Assembly: GCA_030141605.1 (NCBI GenBank)
Contig: JAQGDQ010002375.1
Location: forward strand, 1-62,000
Source: Tubiluchus corallicola
Lineage: Eukaryota; Priapulida; Priapulimorpha; Priapulimorphida; Tubiluchidae
Length of the DNA stretch: 62,000 nucleotides
Direction: 5' to 3'
Positions 35,171-62,000 of this stretch are shown here, piece after piece. How positions within the stretch are numbered: the stretch's first letter is position 1; the number at the start of each line of letters is the position of its first letter. The notes under the pieces are model-generated. The model was not told where the DNA came from, searched no databases, and saw only the letters and a program-made list of their open reading frames with translations. Both the position numbers and the translations under genes were made by a program.

Positions 35171-36034
35171 TTGATATTAAGTAGGCCCTACATTTACTTT
35201 TTCGTAACTTTTTATTTCATGCTGATGATAGCAAAATAAAGCTTCGTATGCGTCGAAGTTAATCACACGTAACCGTGAAAATAAGGTAGTATAAGTCTGT
35301 ATTCTGTAATATCGATTTTTTTATCTCTTGTCCTACCCAACAACACTTCAGAACAGTATTCATGTTTGTCACTAAACTGTCTAAAAAATTTAGGGCATCA
35401 TACGAAGCTTGGCATTCTAGCTTTTCACGCAAGAAGTTGTTTCATCTGTAAGCAATTTTGCCTTTTCTTCTTTTAATAGCAATATAATCATGCTGCACAG
35501 ATTAACCACAAAATAAGATTAGTGGACAGCTGCTTCAAAATAAAAAATTGTCAAATAATAGGTCTTATTAAAAATCACTCCAATAAACTGAATACGAAGT
35601 GTGAATGCGGTATATACAAATTACACAAGCAAAGGACCAGAAGAAAATTGATGTATTGTCTACACCATCTACAATAATACAGTAAAGGCAATATTTAGAT
35701 TCTTGAACATTTCAAGCTCACTTTTTTATTGGCACGATAACGCAACAAACAAGCGCATGCTGTGTGCCAGGCTGCGCGCATGAAACGCTTTTCTTTGCGA
35801 GCAGCCCCGCGCTCATAATTGTTTGCACAGCATATATAGCTGAATGGTTTCACTGAACAAGAGCTATACATTATCCCAATGAATAGGACACAGAAACATA
35901 TTTGTACCACATCATACGTACGAAAGCGAAAGAAATTTCTCGAAAACTCTGCCTGACAAGGTTGACATCGGTGAAAATAAATGATTCGTGCTTTATTATG
36001 TGCAATTTCCCCCCAAAAAAGATACACGCAGAAA
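35171..36034. promoter_or_regulatory. Presumed upstream region of the cyclase gene
   Basis: Non-coding sequence directly before the cyclase start codon. Transcription must start here or farther left, but no TATA or initiator element can be singled out. Confidence 0.3.
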
Positions 36035-60831
<24,797 letters not shown>

Positions 60832-60833
60832 GC
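60832..60833 (+). other. GC splice donor of cyclase intron 17
   Basis: Exon 17 reads VVDLLNDLYTCFDEICELFK, then VYK. The conserved family boundary falls after VYK, where the sequence continues GCAAGT, the standard GC-type donor. The next exon (VETIGDAYM) is outside the window. Confidence 0.7.
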
Positions 60834-62000
60834 AAGTATTGATTGTTTATTATTTTTATTTAACAATTTGCTGTACGGTTCCTACTGCATGACAATTCTA
60901 TTCTAACATTTGATGAATGCTCCTTACGTCTATCAGTCGATTGATCCATGAACCGTATATGTGCTTATACAATCAAGAGTCCTCGTTAAAAATGTTCTTT
61001 TTATGTTTTCCTGGGACGAGTTTACTCGCTTACATGCATTTGGCAGGTATTTACGCTACAGATTTACTCGGAAAGCTGCTCTAGATACTTTTGTAAACCC
61101 ATCCTTCTTGTCAAGAGCTTTCTCATTCGACGAAATATTGGATTGACTATCTGTCTCATCGTTGTCACATTCAGCACAATCACTTGCAGTTTTTAGTTCC
61201 TACGATTTTATACTAAAGCAATTCTTTATTTGACATTACATAACAACACAAATGTAAACTGTACATTCAACTTATAACATTTTATTACTAGAAAAATCAA
61301 CATTTCGTCTATTAATGATATACTTTAAGTTGTTTAAGATTACAGAAACTCAAATACGTAGTAATTCTGCATATGTAGTACGTGATAAAAGAACAAAAGA
61401 AAATCACGTAGATGCACGAAAGCAATGCTCAGTTAAAAAGTCTGAAAAATTTTTGCACTGGTACACTGGGAATCGAGTCCAAGACTTTCTGCAAATACTT
61501 TTTAGTCAATTGTGGATAGGACAAGTGCATCGATCGCGGTAATTCCGAAAGAGTACGCTACTTAAACTAATTCAAGCTTCTGCTGCTTACGTAATATCCG
61601 CGAAAAAATATCACAAAATTAGCTGTCTAATTTTTTGTAAAAACTAATTATAGGTTTGACGGAAATCGACACTGCTTCTTTTCAGCCGATGAACAACGTC
61701 GCAGCTGGGAAAATGGGCATTCAAAATTCGAGCGCCCAAACATGAAATGATCGCGACTTCAAAGTAATTTTATTAAATACACGAGGCTCTTATCACACTT
61801 TTATCGCTAAATTCTTCTAACATTTTTGCGAAAACATTCAAATAAGACTAACTTCCCAGACTTAATTATCTACTTGACGTTTTACAAAACTCATTAAACA
61901 AACTTTTAGAATGGGCAAATTTATGGTAGTTAAGTATTGATAAATGATTGATAGTAAACTTCTCTGTGTGATTTAGGTATTAGTGTATCTTAAGATTGGT
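60834..62000. other. Start of cyclase intron 17
   Basis: AT-rich intron sequence to the end of the window. I looked for the next cyclase exon (GDAYMV region) and did not find it. A box-B-like GGAATCGAGTCC at 61469-61480 has no matching box A. Confidence 0.4.

Noticed and set aside
61469-61480. Isolated box-B-like sequence
   Set aside because: No box A at a suitable distance and no cloverleaf.

Overview
This is nuclear DNA from an animal, most likely a marine invertebrate. It is AT-rich, its genes are split by many short exons with ordinary splice sites, and it is dense in DNA transposons, retroelement fragments, miniature elements and simple repeats. The species cannot be named from the sequence. 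Two host genes were assembled exon by exon, with reading phase checked at every junction.

Layout. 28-529 (minus) holds two candidate exons of an unrecognised glutamine-rich protein. 565-9491 is a roughly 3.7 kb unit present twice in tandem plus a partial copy. The partial copy is broken by one LTR and the start of a gag-like gene (4826-5658). The second full copy carries a broken gene resembling the capsid gene of circular Rep-encoding single-stranded DNA (CRESS-DNA, circovirus-like) viruses (6158-6762, minus). 9551-15632 is a transposon graveyard: Harbinger, hAT, Tc1/mariner and a complete pogo/Tigger-like element with terminal inverted repeats. 17305-17951 holds two exons of a decayed GABA-B-like receptor.

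21997-33757 (minus) is the complete 12-exon gene for mitochondrial ribosomal protein uS9m (MRPS9, 416 residues). 36035-60831 (plus) is a receptor guanylate cyclase of the natriuretic-peptide-receptor type: 17 exons, 901 residues, running off the right end inside the cyclase domain. The two genes stand head to head, about 2.3 kb apart. Their introns hold a SINE family, hAT and mariner miniature elements, a LINE fragment, a perfect 108 bp palindrome and several long microsatellites.

The most unusual item is the capsid-like endogenous viral element, which is present in one tandem copy and absent from the other. Next are the palindrome, the mosaic hexanucleotide array, two GC-AG introns in the cyclase gene and the receptor relic. 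Family assignments rest on motifs read by eye; no database search was possible.
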